Positions 8,357-17,085 are shown, counted from the stretch's first letter. The stretch is DNA of 24,960 nt from Bacteroides ovatus (GCA_030844565.1 JAUUNK010000056.1:1-24960); one strand, 5' to 3'. Numbers and translations: made by a program. Notes: generated from the letters alone by a model not told the origin.

Positions 8357-9827
8357 ACATAAGAAATACACCAGCATCAAACTGAATGCGAGAGTTTATA
8401 ACACATACAAAACTCGTCCAAATACTATTCCTCATGCATTAGGCGAGTTTATTGACAATGCTATTGGCTCGTATCAGCAGAACAAGGAACGTCTTATTGA
8501 GAACGAACCAAATTATAAACTGCACATTTATATCAACATTGAATGGGTGGATAAAAAGACAACTAAGATCACCATTCGTGACAATGCTGCAGGCATTTCC
8601 GAGCACGCGTATCAGACAGCTTTCGAACCTGCTCACAAGCCCGAAGACGATAAAGGCTTGAATGAGTTTGGTATGGGGATGAAGGATGCTGCTCTGTGGC
8701 TTGGTGACACTTGGCGCGTAGTATCTTCAGCATTAGGTGAACCGATAAAGCGTGATCTCACATTTGACCTAAAGAAGGTCGCAGATCAGAATCTCACCTC
8801 ATTGCCATATGATGAAACGGAGGAAGAGACATGGAAGCATGGCACCATGATCGAAATCACCAACCCTACACATAATGCACCTGTTCAAACCAAACTTCAG
8901 AAGATACAGGAAGACATCAGCGGTATCTACCGAGAATTCTTGCGTAATAACGAAATCGAAATCCGCATCAATAACGATCTCCTTGGATTCGAAGAGTACG
9001 AAGTGCTTAATGCTCCGTACTATGCAACGCCAAAGGGTAAATCTCAGGAGTGGAAGGTCGAATTTGATACAGGTCTAATCATGGGCAGATACCGTATTCA
9101 TGGTTTTGTTGGTCTTCTCGAACAGATGAGCAAACGTCAACGAGGTATTGTGCTGTTACGTAGAGGACGTGTTATCCGAGGCGAAGATGAAAACAGTTGT
9201 TATGAACCAAAGGAAATCGTAAGTGCAACGGCAAGTAGTCCTCGTGCTAAACGAATCTTTGGTGAAATGTTCTTGGAAGGTTTTGAGGTCTCTCACGACA
9301 AGAGCGAGATTATGGACATGGACGCTCTTGACTCTATCATGCCAGAGGTGCGCAAGATGTTGAAGGTCGGCGAATACGACTTACTTGCTCAAGGTGATAA
9401 CTACAGAAAGAAGGACATCGCAAAAGAAGTTAAGTCACTTGTAGGCAAGCATAAGGAAAACAAAAAACCTATCAGTATTGATGTTACTGAAAAACCAGTC
9501 AAGCAACCAGAGGTTGAGCCGCAGTCAATCGTAGAAGAAATCATTAAGGAGGCTTATGCCATCAAGGATGAACTTTATACGCTTGAAGTACACTTTGTGA
9601 ATGAGGGAGAAGACCTCTTCTGGCTTGACACCTCAGAGGAAGAGGAAAAGGTTCTCAAATGTATGGTCAACTGCAACCATAAGTTCTTTGAGACCTACCC
9701 AGTCAAAAAGTCAGGTCAAAGTTCTGTTCGCTTGCTGATGGCTCTTGCTGTTGCTAAATATTGTCACCAATGCGATGATGTTGATGACATGGTAGAACGC
9801 TTTAATGAAATCCTTGGAAAAATCTAG
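8349..9827 (+). CDS. MORC/MutL-like GHKL ATPase of restriction-like operon
   Basis: 492 aa. The N-terminal Bergerat-fold ATPase is clear: EFIDNA (Glu33, Asp36, Asn37) is the N box, RDNAAGI (Asp78, Gly82) the G1 box, and EFGMGMKDAALWLG (about 106-119) the G2 box and ATP lid. A second, S5-like domain should follow (about 170-330) and is consistent with RIHGFVGLL and GIVLLRRGRVIRG. A Pro/Glu-rich linker (about 375-400) leads to a C-terminal helical region of unknown function. Prokaryotic MORC and paraMORC proteins of this build are known from gene neighbourhoods to pair with helicases and endonucleases in restriction systems. They probably clamp or reorganise DNA in an ATP-dependent way. It overlaps the methyltransferase by 8 bp and ends 3 nt before the Z1 gene, indicating coupled translation. 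Confident of family; mechanism inferred. Confidence 0.88.
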   Translation: MSEHKKYTSIKLNARVYNTYKTRPNTIPHALGEFIDNAIGSYQQNKERLIENEPNYKLHIYINIEWVDKKTTKITIRDNAAGISEHAYQTAFEPAHKPEDDKGLNEFGMGMKDAALWLGDTWRVVSSALGEPIKRDLTFDLKKVADQNLTSLPYDETEEETWKHGTMIEITNPTHNAPVQTKLQKIQEDISGIYREFLRNNEIEIRINNDLLGFEEYEVLNAPYYATPKGKSQEWKVEFDTGLIMGRYRIHGFVGLLEQMSKRQRGIVLLRRGRVIRGEDENSCYEPKEIVSATASSPRAKRIFGEMFLEGFEVSHDKSEIMDMDALDSIMPEVRKMLKVGEYDLLAQGDNYRKKDIAKEVKSLVGKHKENKKPISIDVTEKPVKQPEVEPQSIVEEIIKEAYAIKDELYTLEVHFVNEGEDLFWLDTSEEEEKVLKCMVNCNHKFFETYPVKKSGQSSVRLLMALAVAKYCHQCDDVDDMVERFNEILGKI

Positions 9828-9830
9828 CAT

Positions 9831-12095
9831 ATGAGTACCACTATAATAAAATTGAAATCCAAACATAAGCCGTTGCAGGTTATCAATCCAGCAGGTGATT
9901 TGTTTGAGTCGTTTGCAGCATATAAGGGTATGGAAGGTGAAAGTCTTTCTAATCTCAGAAATGAAACCGCTCACATCCTTAGTTTCTGCAATAAGCATGA
10001 CGATACTAAAGCGAAATCCGTAACGCATCTAGCATTCGGATACGTACAGAGCGGTAAGACAATGTCATTTACCGCCCTTACCGCTATGGCTCGCGATAAT
10101 GGATATAGGTTGATTGTTTACCTTGCTGGTTCTGCCAAGAATCTATGTGATCAAACCTACGATAGACTTAGAACAGACTTGTTTGACCGTGACTCTCACC
10201 ATTACCGCATGGTTAAGGAAGACAAACAGATGGCTGACAGCATCCGAAAAGGTATGTTGCTTAGCAAGAAGCCTATTCTGTTAATTCCTATTCTGAAGCA
10301 TTATACGCACATTGATGCTCTTACTAAAGTTTGCAAAACAGAAGTATTCAAGAATGCTCTGAAGGGTGAAACGGTGATTATTATTGACGATGAGGCAGAT
10401 CAGGCTTCATTGAATAATTATGGCTATCAGAATAGCAAGACTGGCGAGTTCAAAATGTCGAGGACGTACGAGTCAATCCTTAAACTTCGCTTGGCTTTGC
10501 CCGGTCATTCATACGTCCAGTACACAGCCACACCACAAGCTCAGATTCTTATAAGTATTGACGATATTCTTTCGCCAAAGTCTCATACAGTTCTTTCTCC
10601 TGGTGCTGCTTATACTGGTGGAAAACTCTTTTTCAAGAATGAACCTGCAAACATTGTAGGAGGATCTTTAATCAAAAAGATACCCAACGATGAGGCTTAC
10701 CACGTTCGTAATAATGACTTAGACAAGATGCCGACAAGCCTTCACGAAGCACTATGGTTTCATGTGATGACAACGGCCATTCTTGTACACTTACAGGAGA
10801 AAATCCAATACTTGTCAATGATGGTTCATCCTGATAATCCAGTCAAGTCGAGTGCCAAGTTCAGAGATTGGGTTAAGGATGAACTTGAGAGGTATTCAAA
10901 ATATCTGCTCAAGCCAGAAGGTCATGACAGCAGGCGCAGAATTATTACTGAACTCAAGGATAAGATTTATCCTGAGGTGATAAAGTACATGAATAAGGAT
11001 GAAATACCTCCTTTTGATGATGTATTACCATTTCTTAGTGATGCTATCAATGACTGCCAACTCCATTTCGTTAACAGCAAGAAGGATGGCGAAAAAGAAA
11101 TTGATTGGAGCCTTGGCTCAATGCACATTCTATTCGGAGCTCAGTTGCTAAACCGTGGATTCACTATCAACAATCTTTCCACGACCTACATGCCTCGTCA
11201 TACTGTTGGAGTTGCAACTGCTGATACCATTGAGCAGAGATGTAGGTTCTTTGGTTACAAGATGAAATACATAAAGTCTTGTCGCGTCTATTTACCCGAA
11301 CAGTCAATAACCAACTATGTTGATTACGTTGACAATGAGGAAGAACTACGTACCATTCTAAAAAACTCAGATACTCTGAAAGAAGCAGGTCATGCTCTCA
11401 TGTCATCGCCAAATCTTCAGCAATGCCGAAAGAATGTACTGCCATCTGACCTTGTTAAGACAACAATGGACGGAAACTGTAAGATGGAGGCGTTTGACAA
11501 TCCGGATGTTATTCAACACAACAATTCAGTCGCTGCTGCATTTGTCAAGAAACTTGAAAAAGAGAAGAATATATCCCACACACTTTACAAGAGTACGACT
11601 AAACAGCGTGAGCATCGAGTCTGGAATTTAACCATCGACGAGGCTGTAGATTTCTTGCTTGATTTCCAGTTTGCAAGTGTAGCTGAGGCGGTTCGCAGAG
11701 ATAATACAGTCAGATACATCAAGTACCTTGCAGCTTGGCCAGGCTGTAAAATTGATCATGTTGAGTTCATGCAAATGGCATACGATGGTAAGCCGATGCG
11801 ACGTTCGTTCAATCCAGATAAGGCAAAGATAAAATCAACATTCTACACTGGTGCAGACAAGGATTCATCGATTTATCCTGGTGATCAGAATGTACACATG
11901 TCAGAAGACACCATCACCATTCAGTTGTATAACTTTGAGTTGACACCATGTTTCCCAAACAGACCTACAGCTCATACATTGTCTATCAACTACCCAAAGA
12001 AATTGAGTACGGCATATTGTACGAATAACCAAGAGATTGAGGATATCGATACACTGTTCAAAGAAATCGAAGAAGAATATGAAAGTAACGCCTGA
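9831..12095 (+). CDS. Z1-domain superfamily 2 ATPase/helicase-like protein
   Basis: 754 aa. Helicase-type motifs: Walker A GYVQSGKT (70-77), Walker B IIIDDEADQ (about 183-191), and VQYTATPQAQ (about 226-235, motif III-like with the TAT signature). A C-terminal half contains LLNRGFTINNLSTTYMPR and TADTIEQRCRFFGYKM (arginine-rich motif VI-like), which is the conserved core of the Z1 domain. Z1 proteins are found almost only with MutL/MORC-like ATPases and PD-(D/E)XK nucleases in predicted restriction systems, as here. The role is probably ATP-driven DNA translocation or remodelling that delivers DNA to the nuclease. The 3' end overlaps the nuclease gene by 17 bp. No nuclease motif is visible in the protein itself. 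Confidence 0.9.
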   Translation: MSTTIIKLKSKHKPLQVINPAGDLFESFAAYKGMEGESLSNLRNETAHILSFCNKHDDTKAKSVTHLAFGYVQSGKTMSFTALTAMARDNGYRLIVYLAGSAKNLCDQTYDRLRTDLFDRDSHHYRMVKEDKQMADSIRKGMLLSKKPILLIPILKHYTHIDALTKVCKTEVFKNALKGETVIIIDDEADQASLNNYGYQNSKTGEFKMSRTYESILKLRLALPGHSYVQYTATPQAQILISIDDILSPKSHTVLSPGAAYTGGKLFFKNEPANIVGGSLIKKIPNDEAYHVRNNDLDKMPTSLHEALWFHVMTTAILVHLQEKIQYLSMMVHPDNPVKSSAKFRDWVKDELERYSKYLLKPEGHDSRRRIITELKDKIYPEVIKYMNKDEIPPFDDVLPFLSDAINDCQLHFVNSKKDGEKEIDWSLGSMHILFGAQLLNRGFTINNLSTTYMPRHTVGVATADTIEQRCRFFGYKMKYIKSCRVYLPEQSITNYVDYVDNEEELRTILKNSDTLKEAGHALMSSPNLQQCRKNVLPSDLVKTTMDGNCKMEAFDNPDVIQHNNSVAAAFVKKLEKEKNISHTLYKSTTKQREHRVWNLTIDEAVDFLLDFQFASVAEAVRRDNTVRYIKYLAAWPGCKIDHVEFMQMAYDGKPMRRSFNPDKAKIKSTFYTGADKDSSIYPGDQNVHMSEDTITIQLYNFELTPCFPNRPTAHTLSINYPKKLSTAYCTNNQEIEDIDTLFKEIEEEYESNA

Positions 12096-13071
12096 AGAAT
12101 TGTATAAGCAGTTTTCTGCACTTGCTCTACCTGTAAACGATGCTACCAATGTTGTTTCAATAGATGGTACTTGTCATAAATTGGGCAAAACGAAGGATGG
12201 TTATCCTGAGTTCTACATTTGCTCGGATGGCAAAGAGGGGCATCCGAAAAGTACACCATTGGAGAACCTTGATGTCTACTACGATTCGCCATGTTCAATT
12301 TGTGAGGATGGTGTAACCAAGCAGCAATGCTTTAGTGTACTTTCCTTAAGGCGCACCGGAGATTCTTTGTATTTGTACTTCATTACTATAGTATTGCGTA
12401 TCATAGAAACTCTGCCATCTGTACCTACGAGCCGAAAACTCGCAGTAGAGTTTGATTCTCTGATTAGCATTTTCTCGCCTTCTCACAAATATGATGAGAA
12501 TAAAGCTAAAGGGTTGTGGGGCGAACTGCTGGTTATTGAACAAAGCCAGATGCCAGAGATGCTGATTGACGCTTGGCATAGAAATGCAAACGATAAGTTT
12601 GATTTCACGATGGGCAAAGACAAAATTGAGGTAAAGAGTACAGCAAGCGAAGAACGCAAGCATGCTTTCTCGATTGGTCAATTAAATCCGTCCAAGAACT
12701 CGAATCTTGTGATTGCCTCCATCATGGTGCGTCCATCTGCTTTGTCGGATACAGGTCTTAGCATAAAGGATCTTTATGACAAGTTGCAGGCAAAGATTCA
12801 TTCTACTCAGACGAAGTTGAAACTGTTGAAAGGCATTGCGAGTATCATAGGCATAGAGTCAAACGCTTTCTACTCGTTGGCATTTGACTATGCTACAGCT
12901 TGTGATACTCTGCAGTTCTACGAGGCGAGTACTATCCCTCACATAGATTCAGATTCTGTGCCAGTTGGCGTAAGTGAGGTATCTTTTGCATCTGACCTTA
13001 AAGGCATAGAATGTTTGAACTGCGAATCTCAAATAGTTAAAGAAAGTTCATTGTATAAATCACTTTTCTAA
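12079..13071 (+). CDS. DUF4420-like PD-(D/E)XK nuclease
   Basis: 330 aa from the ATG at 12079, which lies inside the end of the Z1 gene; the frame extends upstream to a TTG (12037) but the ATG with the preceding AAGAAGAA is more likely. The nuclease core is seen as GLWGELLVIEQ (Glu149), then DKFDFTMGKDKIEVKSTAS with Asp175, Glu184 and Lys186 forming the D-(D/E)XK triad, followed by a helix with HAFSIGQL. That arrangement matches DUF4420-type PD-(D/E)XK proteins, the usual nuclease partner of Z1 and MORC/MutL-like ATPases. It should cut DNA with a divalent metal. The gene ends directly against the next one (TAA then ATG with no spacer). Confidence in fold is good; cleavage specificity is unknown. 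Confidence 0.85.
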   Translation: MKVTPEELYKQFSALALPVNDATNVVSIDGTCHKLGKTKDGYPEFYICSDGKEGHPKSTPLENLDVYYDSPCSICEDGVTKQQCFSVLSLRRTGDSLYLYFITIVLRIIETLPSVPTSRKLAVEFDSLISIFSPSHKYDENKAKGLWGELLVIEQSQMPEMLIDAWHRNANDKFDFTMGKDKIEVKSTASEERKHAFSIGQLNPSKNSNLVIASIMVRPSALSDTGLSIKDLYDKLQAKIHSTQTKLKLLKGIASIIGIESNAFYSLAFDYATACDTLQFYEASTIPHIDSDSVPVGVSEVSFASDLKGIECLNCESQIVKESSLYKSLF

Positions 13072-13845
13072 ATGCCAAGATTAGGAAGAAAGAAAATAAA
13101 GGCACTTCTCGAAGAGCACTTGAATAATTCTTCATGCCAATATGGTATAGGAGGAGAGAATCCTATGCTTTTGGTTATAGAAGATCGTGTTTTCACCATC
13201 TTCCTAAAACCTATTGGGGATGTGTGTTACGAGAATGAAAATGAGTCAACAAGAGTTCAACTACCTAAACGTGACTATTTCAACAAGATGAAGGTTTCAA
13301 AGCGACCATTTTTGTTGATGGGTTTTGACTTGGAGAATAGCGTCTTTGTTGTTTGGAATCCCTCCAACACAAAGGAACGTCTTAACACAAAAAAGAATCT
13401 TTCATTCTACTGCCGACTCAGCGCTCAACGAGAAGCCAAGAAGAAGCAACTACCTGTGCGATGCAACCTTACCAATGGTGAGTTTGTCTGGGTAGTACCA
13501 ATGACATTCATCGCCGAGTTTCTCATGTACATAGAGGATTATTTTGTTCTCCCTGATGCGTGCGACTATAAAATAACAGAAGGTGAAGTTTATTCTATTG
13601 TGGATGAATGTCAGGAGCTATTCAGCGTTGACGTGAATGATGTCATCGATGAAAGCGGAAAGGTAGTAGCCATTAAGAATCCAGCCATACTGAAGGAACT
13701 TAAGGTGGCACGTTCAAGCGGTAAACCATTTGCAGAGTATGATGTATTGTACAAATACTACGAAGACAAGAAATCAATAATGAGGCTTTCTGAATGGGCG
13801 CAACTGTTGAATGCAATAAATACCAACGATGAAAATGAGAGCTAA
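13072..13845 (+). CDS. Unrecognised 257-aa protein, fifth gene of the restriction-like operon
   Basis: I do not recognise this family. The ATG abuts the nuclease stop codon, so it is co-translated with the operon and is almost certainly part of the same system. The protein is soluble and mixed alpha/beta, without signal peptide or membrane segments. A very basic N terminus (MPRLGRKKIKALLEEHL) is followed by a beta-rich middle (FLLMGFDLENSVFVVWNP), a basic RLSAQREAKKKQ helix and a second beta segment (GEFVWVVPMTFIAEFLMYIE), then an acidic C-terminal helical part. I see no PD-(D/E)XK, HNH, GIY-YIG, PLD or methyltransferase motif. In the mza-type relatives the fifth gene is AIPR, but this protein is much shorter than AIPR and shows no resemblance I can see. 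The basic patches and context suggest a DNA-binding or methylation-sensing subunit, which is a guess. Confidence 0.8.
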   Translation: MPRLGRKKIKALLEEHLNNSSCQYGIGGENPMLLVIEDRVFTIFLKPIGDVCYENENESTRVQLPKRDYFNKMKVSKRPFLLMGFDLENSVFVVWNPSNTKERLNTKKNLSFYCRLSAQREAKKKQLPVRCNLTNGEFVWVVPMTFIAEFLMYIEDYFVLPDACDYKITEGEVYSIVDECQELFSVDVNDVIDESGKVVAIKNPAILKELKVARSSGKPFAEYDVLYKYYEDKKSIMRLSEWAQLLNAINTNDENES

Positions 13846-13938
13846 AGAAAAGTTATACACATTTATAAAGATTCGGAGTTATTTGACTGTTAAAAGGGGC
13901 GGTTCTTTCTAACATATCATATAGATGTTGATCCCTAA
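13846..13938. other. Gap between operon end and vsr remnant
   Basis: Ninety-three bases with no recognisable gene; frames matching the N-terminal catalytic part of a Vsr endonuclease are not found here, so that part has been lost. A weak inverted repeat AACAT (13912-13916) / ATGTT (13925-13929) is the only local structure and is not convincing as a terminator. Confidence 0.4.
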
Positions 13939-14202
13939 ATACTAAATACGGACAATGGAATGGAACGCAATCGGAGTGGGGATATAGAGGAACGGCTGCA
14001 GCTAACTTCAATGGGATGGCATTGCCTTACCGTTTGGGAATGTCAGTTGGAACCAAAAGTTCGCCAACAGACTTTAGCAGTTTTGGAATACACGCTTTGC
14101 CATATCTATCTTGAGGGTAGAAGAATCAAATCATAGGAGACGCTTGAAGAAGAATATGACATGGTGGCAGAACCCGTTGAAAGTTATGGCAAATCGGAAT
14201 GA
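13939..14202 (+). pseudogene. vsr: Remnant of vsr (very short patch repair endonuclease), C-terminal part with internal stop
   Basis: The frame from 13939, including an ATG at 13960, encodes ERNRSGDIEERLQLTSMGW followed by HCLTVWECQL. Vsr endonucleases share this stretch: N...RD....E.L...GW...VWECEL near their C terminus. After a TAG at 14134-14136 the same frame stays open to 14202 and encodes ETLEEEYDMVAEPVESYGKSE, which looks like the natural tail. The gene has therefore lost its N-terminal half, with the catalytic Asp/His and zinc ligands, and has also gained a nonsense codon. Intact Vsr nicks beside T:G mismatches arising from deaminated 5-methylcytosine and is classically encoded next to a C5-cytosine methyltransferase, which fits the methyltransferase 5.6 kb upstream in the same orientation. 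Identified by eye from the C-terminal motif only. Confidence 0.72.
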
Positions 14203-14238
14203 TTAATCGAGGAAATGAGAATTTAAAGTATAAATAGT

Positions 14239-16992
14239 ATGAATAGAGGTTCTGAATGGAGAATATGGGATTTACATGTCCACACTCCGCTATCTATTGA
14301 AAACAACTACGGTTGTGCTAATGACGAAGAGGGTTGGAATAAATATATTACAGCCCTAGAACAATTGCCGTCAGACATCAAGGTACTTGGTATAAATGAC
14401 TATCTATTTATTGATGGTTATAAGAAAGTTAAAGAATATAAGGATTCTGGACGCTTATCAAATATAGAATTGCTTCTGCCTGTAGTCGAATTTCGATTAG
14501 CCAAATTCTGCGGACATAAACAATTCAAACGTATCAATTTTCATGTGATTTTTTCAGACGAGGTTTCTGCAGATGTAATTCAACACCAATTTCTAAATGC
14601 TTTAAGTCCGCATTATGCTCTTAGCCCTGATTGTACTCAACAATGGGGAGGGGTTGTTACAAGGGAAAATTTAGAGGATTTAGGTCGTCGTATTATAAAT
14701 TCTGTTCCAGATGCACAGAAACAGAATTATGGCAGTCCTTTAAAAGAAGGGTTCAATAATTTGAATCTTGAGCTATCCCAAATCATTACAATCCTGAACA
14801 ATGCTCCACAATACTTTAAAGGCAAGTATCTTACTGCAATTGGAAAAACTGAATGGGATGAATTTAAGTGGGATGACACTTCTATCGCAGAAAAGAAGAC
14901 AATTATAAATCAAGCTGATATTGTTTTTACTGCAGCAGAAAACATTGAAAAGTTCAACAATGCTAAAATAAAATTGCAGGAACAGAATGTTAATAGTTTA
15001 TTGTTAGATTGCAGTGATGCTCACTCTTTTGCTAATGCCTCCACAAAAGATTGTCTTGGTAATTGTAAGACTTGGATTAAAGCAGACCCGACTTTTGAAG
15101 GTTTTAAGCAGATTCTATTTGAGCCAGAAGACAGAGTATGTATATGTGATTCAAAACCTGAATACAAATATGATTATGATGTTATTGATAGAGTGGAACT
15201 AAACTCTGCAAATACATGGCATCAAACAATATATCTAAATCAGAATCTCAACTCTATTATTGGTGGTAGGTCTACTGGGAAATCTACTCTTTTAGCATCA
15301 CTAGCTGCCTCTTTCAATTGCGCAGATGATGTGGACAATAAAGATTATATCAATCAACTTCGTGATTCCGTACATGTATATTGGAGAGATGGACAAGAAA
15401 ATGGAGATAAGTATATTGAATACTTCCCTCAAAATAAAATTTCTAAAGTTGCCGAGCCTCAAGAAACAGATAAACTATTAATGGACATCTTGCTTGGAAA
15501 GGAAGATGTTAAAGTTGAATACGATAAGCATAAATCATTACTAGCTTCTAGATTTTCTACAATACAGGCTAACGTTGCATTGTATTTCGAGAAAAGAAGG
15601 CTTTATATTGAAAAGAAACAATACATAAAAGGTATTGGCGATGATAAAGGCATAAAAATAGAAATAGCAAAACTTGAAAAGTTGCGAAATGAATATCAAT
15701 CTAAATTAACAGACAAGAGTGAAGTCTTAAATATCTATATAAAGGATGCTGAAGAAATAAGAAAAAAGCAGATGACGAAATCTTTGTTACTCAAAGAATC
15801 CGAAATGCTAAAACAGCATCTTAGCGATTGTTTTGTTGTGATAAATAACTCTATAAATATATCTGATTTGACATTAGAACATTCTTCGGAACTGTCTCAA
15901 ATAATTAAGTCTGCTATAGAGAAGGCTAATACAGAAGTGCAAGGAACCATTACACAAATACTTGCAAAAAATGCTCAATCTATTTTAAAAATAGATGGCC
16001 AAATTGCAGAGATACAGTTAAAAGATGTATATAAAGAGGGAAAACAGATATTTGAAGCAAACAAATCATTGACAGATATTATAAAACAGCTAGATGAACT
16101 TAATAAAAAACTTGCTTTAATTACTCGAGAAACAGAAACGTCCCAAAAGCTCCATGAAGAATTTAAAGAAATAGGGAATAATCTACTTTCTATGCATATT
16201 TCGTATTTGGATGCAATGAATGATATTGCGTTCAAAATGAGGTTGCAATATGAGGATGTTTTATTGACTTCTGCTATTGTTTTAAAACCAACACTAAATC
16301 AAACTTTATCGGAATGTATTTCTCTTAGATCGGCAGCGATGAATGACTTGATTGACAATGTTGTGAAAGGATTCAATAAACGAACTAAAGCAGACATTGA
16401 AGAATGTTTAAGAAATATTTTGAATAAAGCCTTACGTAATGAGATTCCATTTAAAGCTGGTTATGATGCTCAATCTTTCATGTCTAGAATTTTATCTGAA
16501 AATTGGTTTGGTCTTAGTCTGAATGTCGAATACGATGGAGATAATTTAAAAGATATGTCTCCAGGCAAGCGTTCTTTTGTTGTATTAAAACTTTTGCTCG
16601 ACTTCAGTGATAAGAGGAGCCCTATACTTATTGATCAACCAGAAGACAATCTCGACAACCGCGCAATATATACTGATCTCGTCAAATACATTCGCAAAAA
16701 GAAAAAGGAAAGACAGATAATTCTTGTTACCCATAACCCAAACATTGTTGTTGGTGCAGATTCCGAAGAAGTCATAATTGCAAACCAAAATGGTAAGAAT
16801 TCACCTAATGATAATGGAATTAAATTTCAGTATTTGTGCGGAAGTCTTGAAAATAGCAAAGACAGAATAAATGATGAAACAATGCCGATATTAGATAGGT
16901 GTGGGGTACGAGAGCATGTGTGTGATATTTTGGAAGGAGGTAAAAATGCATTCATGGATAGAGAGCATAAGTATGGATTTTACAAAATATAA
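14239..16992 (+). CDS. TrlF-type protein: PHP-like N terminus fused to ABC/SMC-like ATPase
   Basis: 917 aa. The N terminus begins WRIWDLHVHTPLS, with His13 and His15 in the DxHxH pattern of PHP-domain metal-dependent phosphoesterases; later Asp/His positions (LLLDCSDAHSF, about 253-263) would complete the metal site. The ATPase follows with Walker A GGRSTGKST (about 342-350), a long coiled coil (about 420-640), an ABC signature-like MSPGKRSF (about 773-780), Walker B SPILIDQPEDNLDN (about 793-806) and a switch histidine in LVTHNPN. This is the layout of OLD/SMC-type ATPases with a nuclease-like partner domain. NCBI names such proteins TrlF-family AAA-like ATPases; their biological role is not established to my knowledge, but they recur in defence islands. 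It starts 36 bp after the vsr tail, with its own ATG, and may form a stand-alone system. Confidence 0.82.
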   Translation: MNRGSEWRIWDLHVHTPLSIENNYGCANDEEGWNKYITALEQLPSDIKVLGINDYLFIDGYKKVKEYKDSGRLSNIELLLPVVEFRLAKFCGHKQFKRINFHVIFSDEVSADVIQHQFLNALSPHYALSPDCTQQWGGVVTRENLEDLGRRIINSVPDAQKQNYGSPLKEGFNNLNLELSQIITILNNAPQYFKGKYLTAIGKTEWDEFKWDDTSIAEKKTIINQADIVFTAAENIEKFNNAKIKLQEQNVNSLLLDCSDAHSFANASTKDCLGNCKTWIKADPTFEGFKQILFEPEDRVCICDSKPEYKYDYDVIDRVELNSANTWHQTIYLNQNLNSIIGGRSTGKSTLLASLAASFNCADDVDNKDYINQLRDSVHVYWRDGQENGDKYIEYFPQNKISKVAEPQETDKLLMDILLGKEDVKVEYDKHKSLLASRFSTIQANVALYFEKRRLYIEKKQYIKGIGDDKGIKIEIAKLEKLRNEYQSKLTDKSEVLNIYIKDAEEIRKKQMTKSLLLKESEMLKQHLSDCFVVINNSINISDLTLEHSSELSQIIKSAIEKANTEVQGTITQILAKNAQSILKIDGQIAEIQLKDVYKEGKQIFEANKSLTDIIKQLDELNKKLALITRETETSQKLHEEFKEIGNNLLSMHISYLDAMNDIAFKMRLQYEDVLLTSAIVLKPTLNQTLSECISLRSAAMNDLIDNVVKGFNKRTKADIEECLRNILNKALRNEIPFKAGYDAQSFMSRILSENWFGLSLNVEYDGDNLKDMSPGKRSFVVLKLLLDFSDKRSPILIDQPEDNLDNRAIYTDLVKYIRKKKKERQIILVTHNPNIVVGADSEEVIIANQNGKNSPNDNGIKFQYLCGSLENSKDRINDETMPILDRCGVREHVCDILEGGKNAFMDREHKYGFYKI

Positions 16993-17021
16993 GTATATTT
17001 TGAGGGTGAATAGTCTTAATT

Positions 17022-17048
17022 CAGTTGTTCGGAAATTCCGAATAACTG
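17022..17048. promoter_or_regulatory. Near-perfect 27-bp palindrome upstream of rhuM
   Basis: Two 13-bp arms around a single central A pair at 12 of 13 positions; the left arm is CAGTTGTTCGGAA and the right arm TTCCGAATAACTG. It ends 37 bp before the rhuM ATG and begins 29 bp after the stop of the TrlF-type gene. There is no T-tract after it, so a terminator is unlikely. It is more likely an operator for a dimeric DNA-binding protein. Confidence 0.55.
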
Positions 17049-17085
17049 TTTGAGTATAGAACAGGTAAGCACATTGGGTTAGAAT

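Noticed and set aside
6977..13845. Interpretation as BREX, DISARM or a classical type II restriction-modification system
   Set aside because: No PglZ, BrxL, DrmA/B or PLD nuclease is present, and a simple type II pair would not include GHKL and Z1 ATPases. The MORC/Z1/DUF4420 combination fits better.
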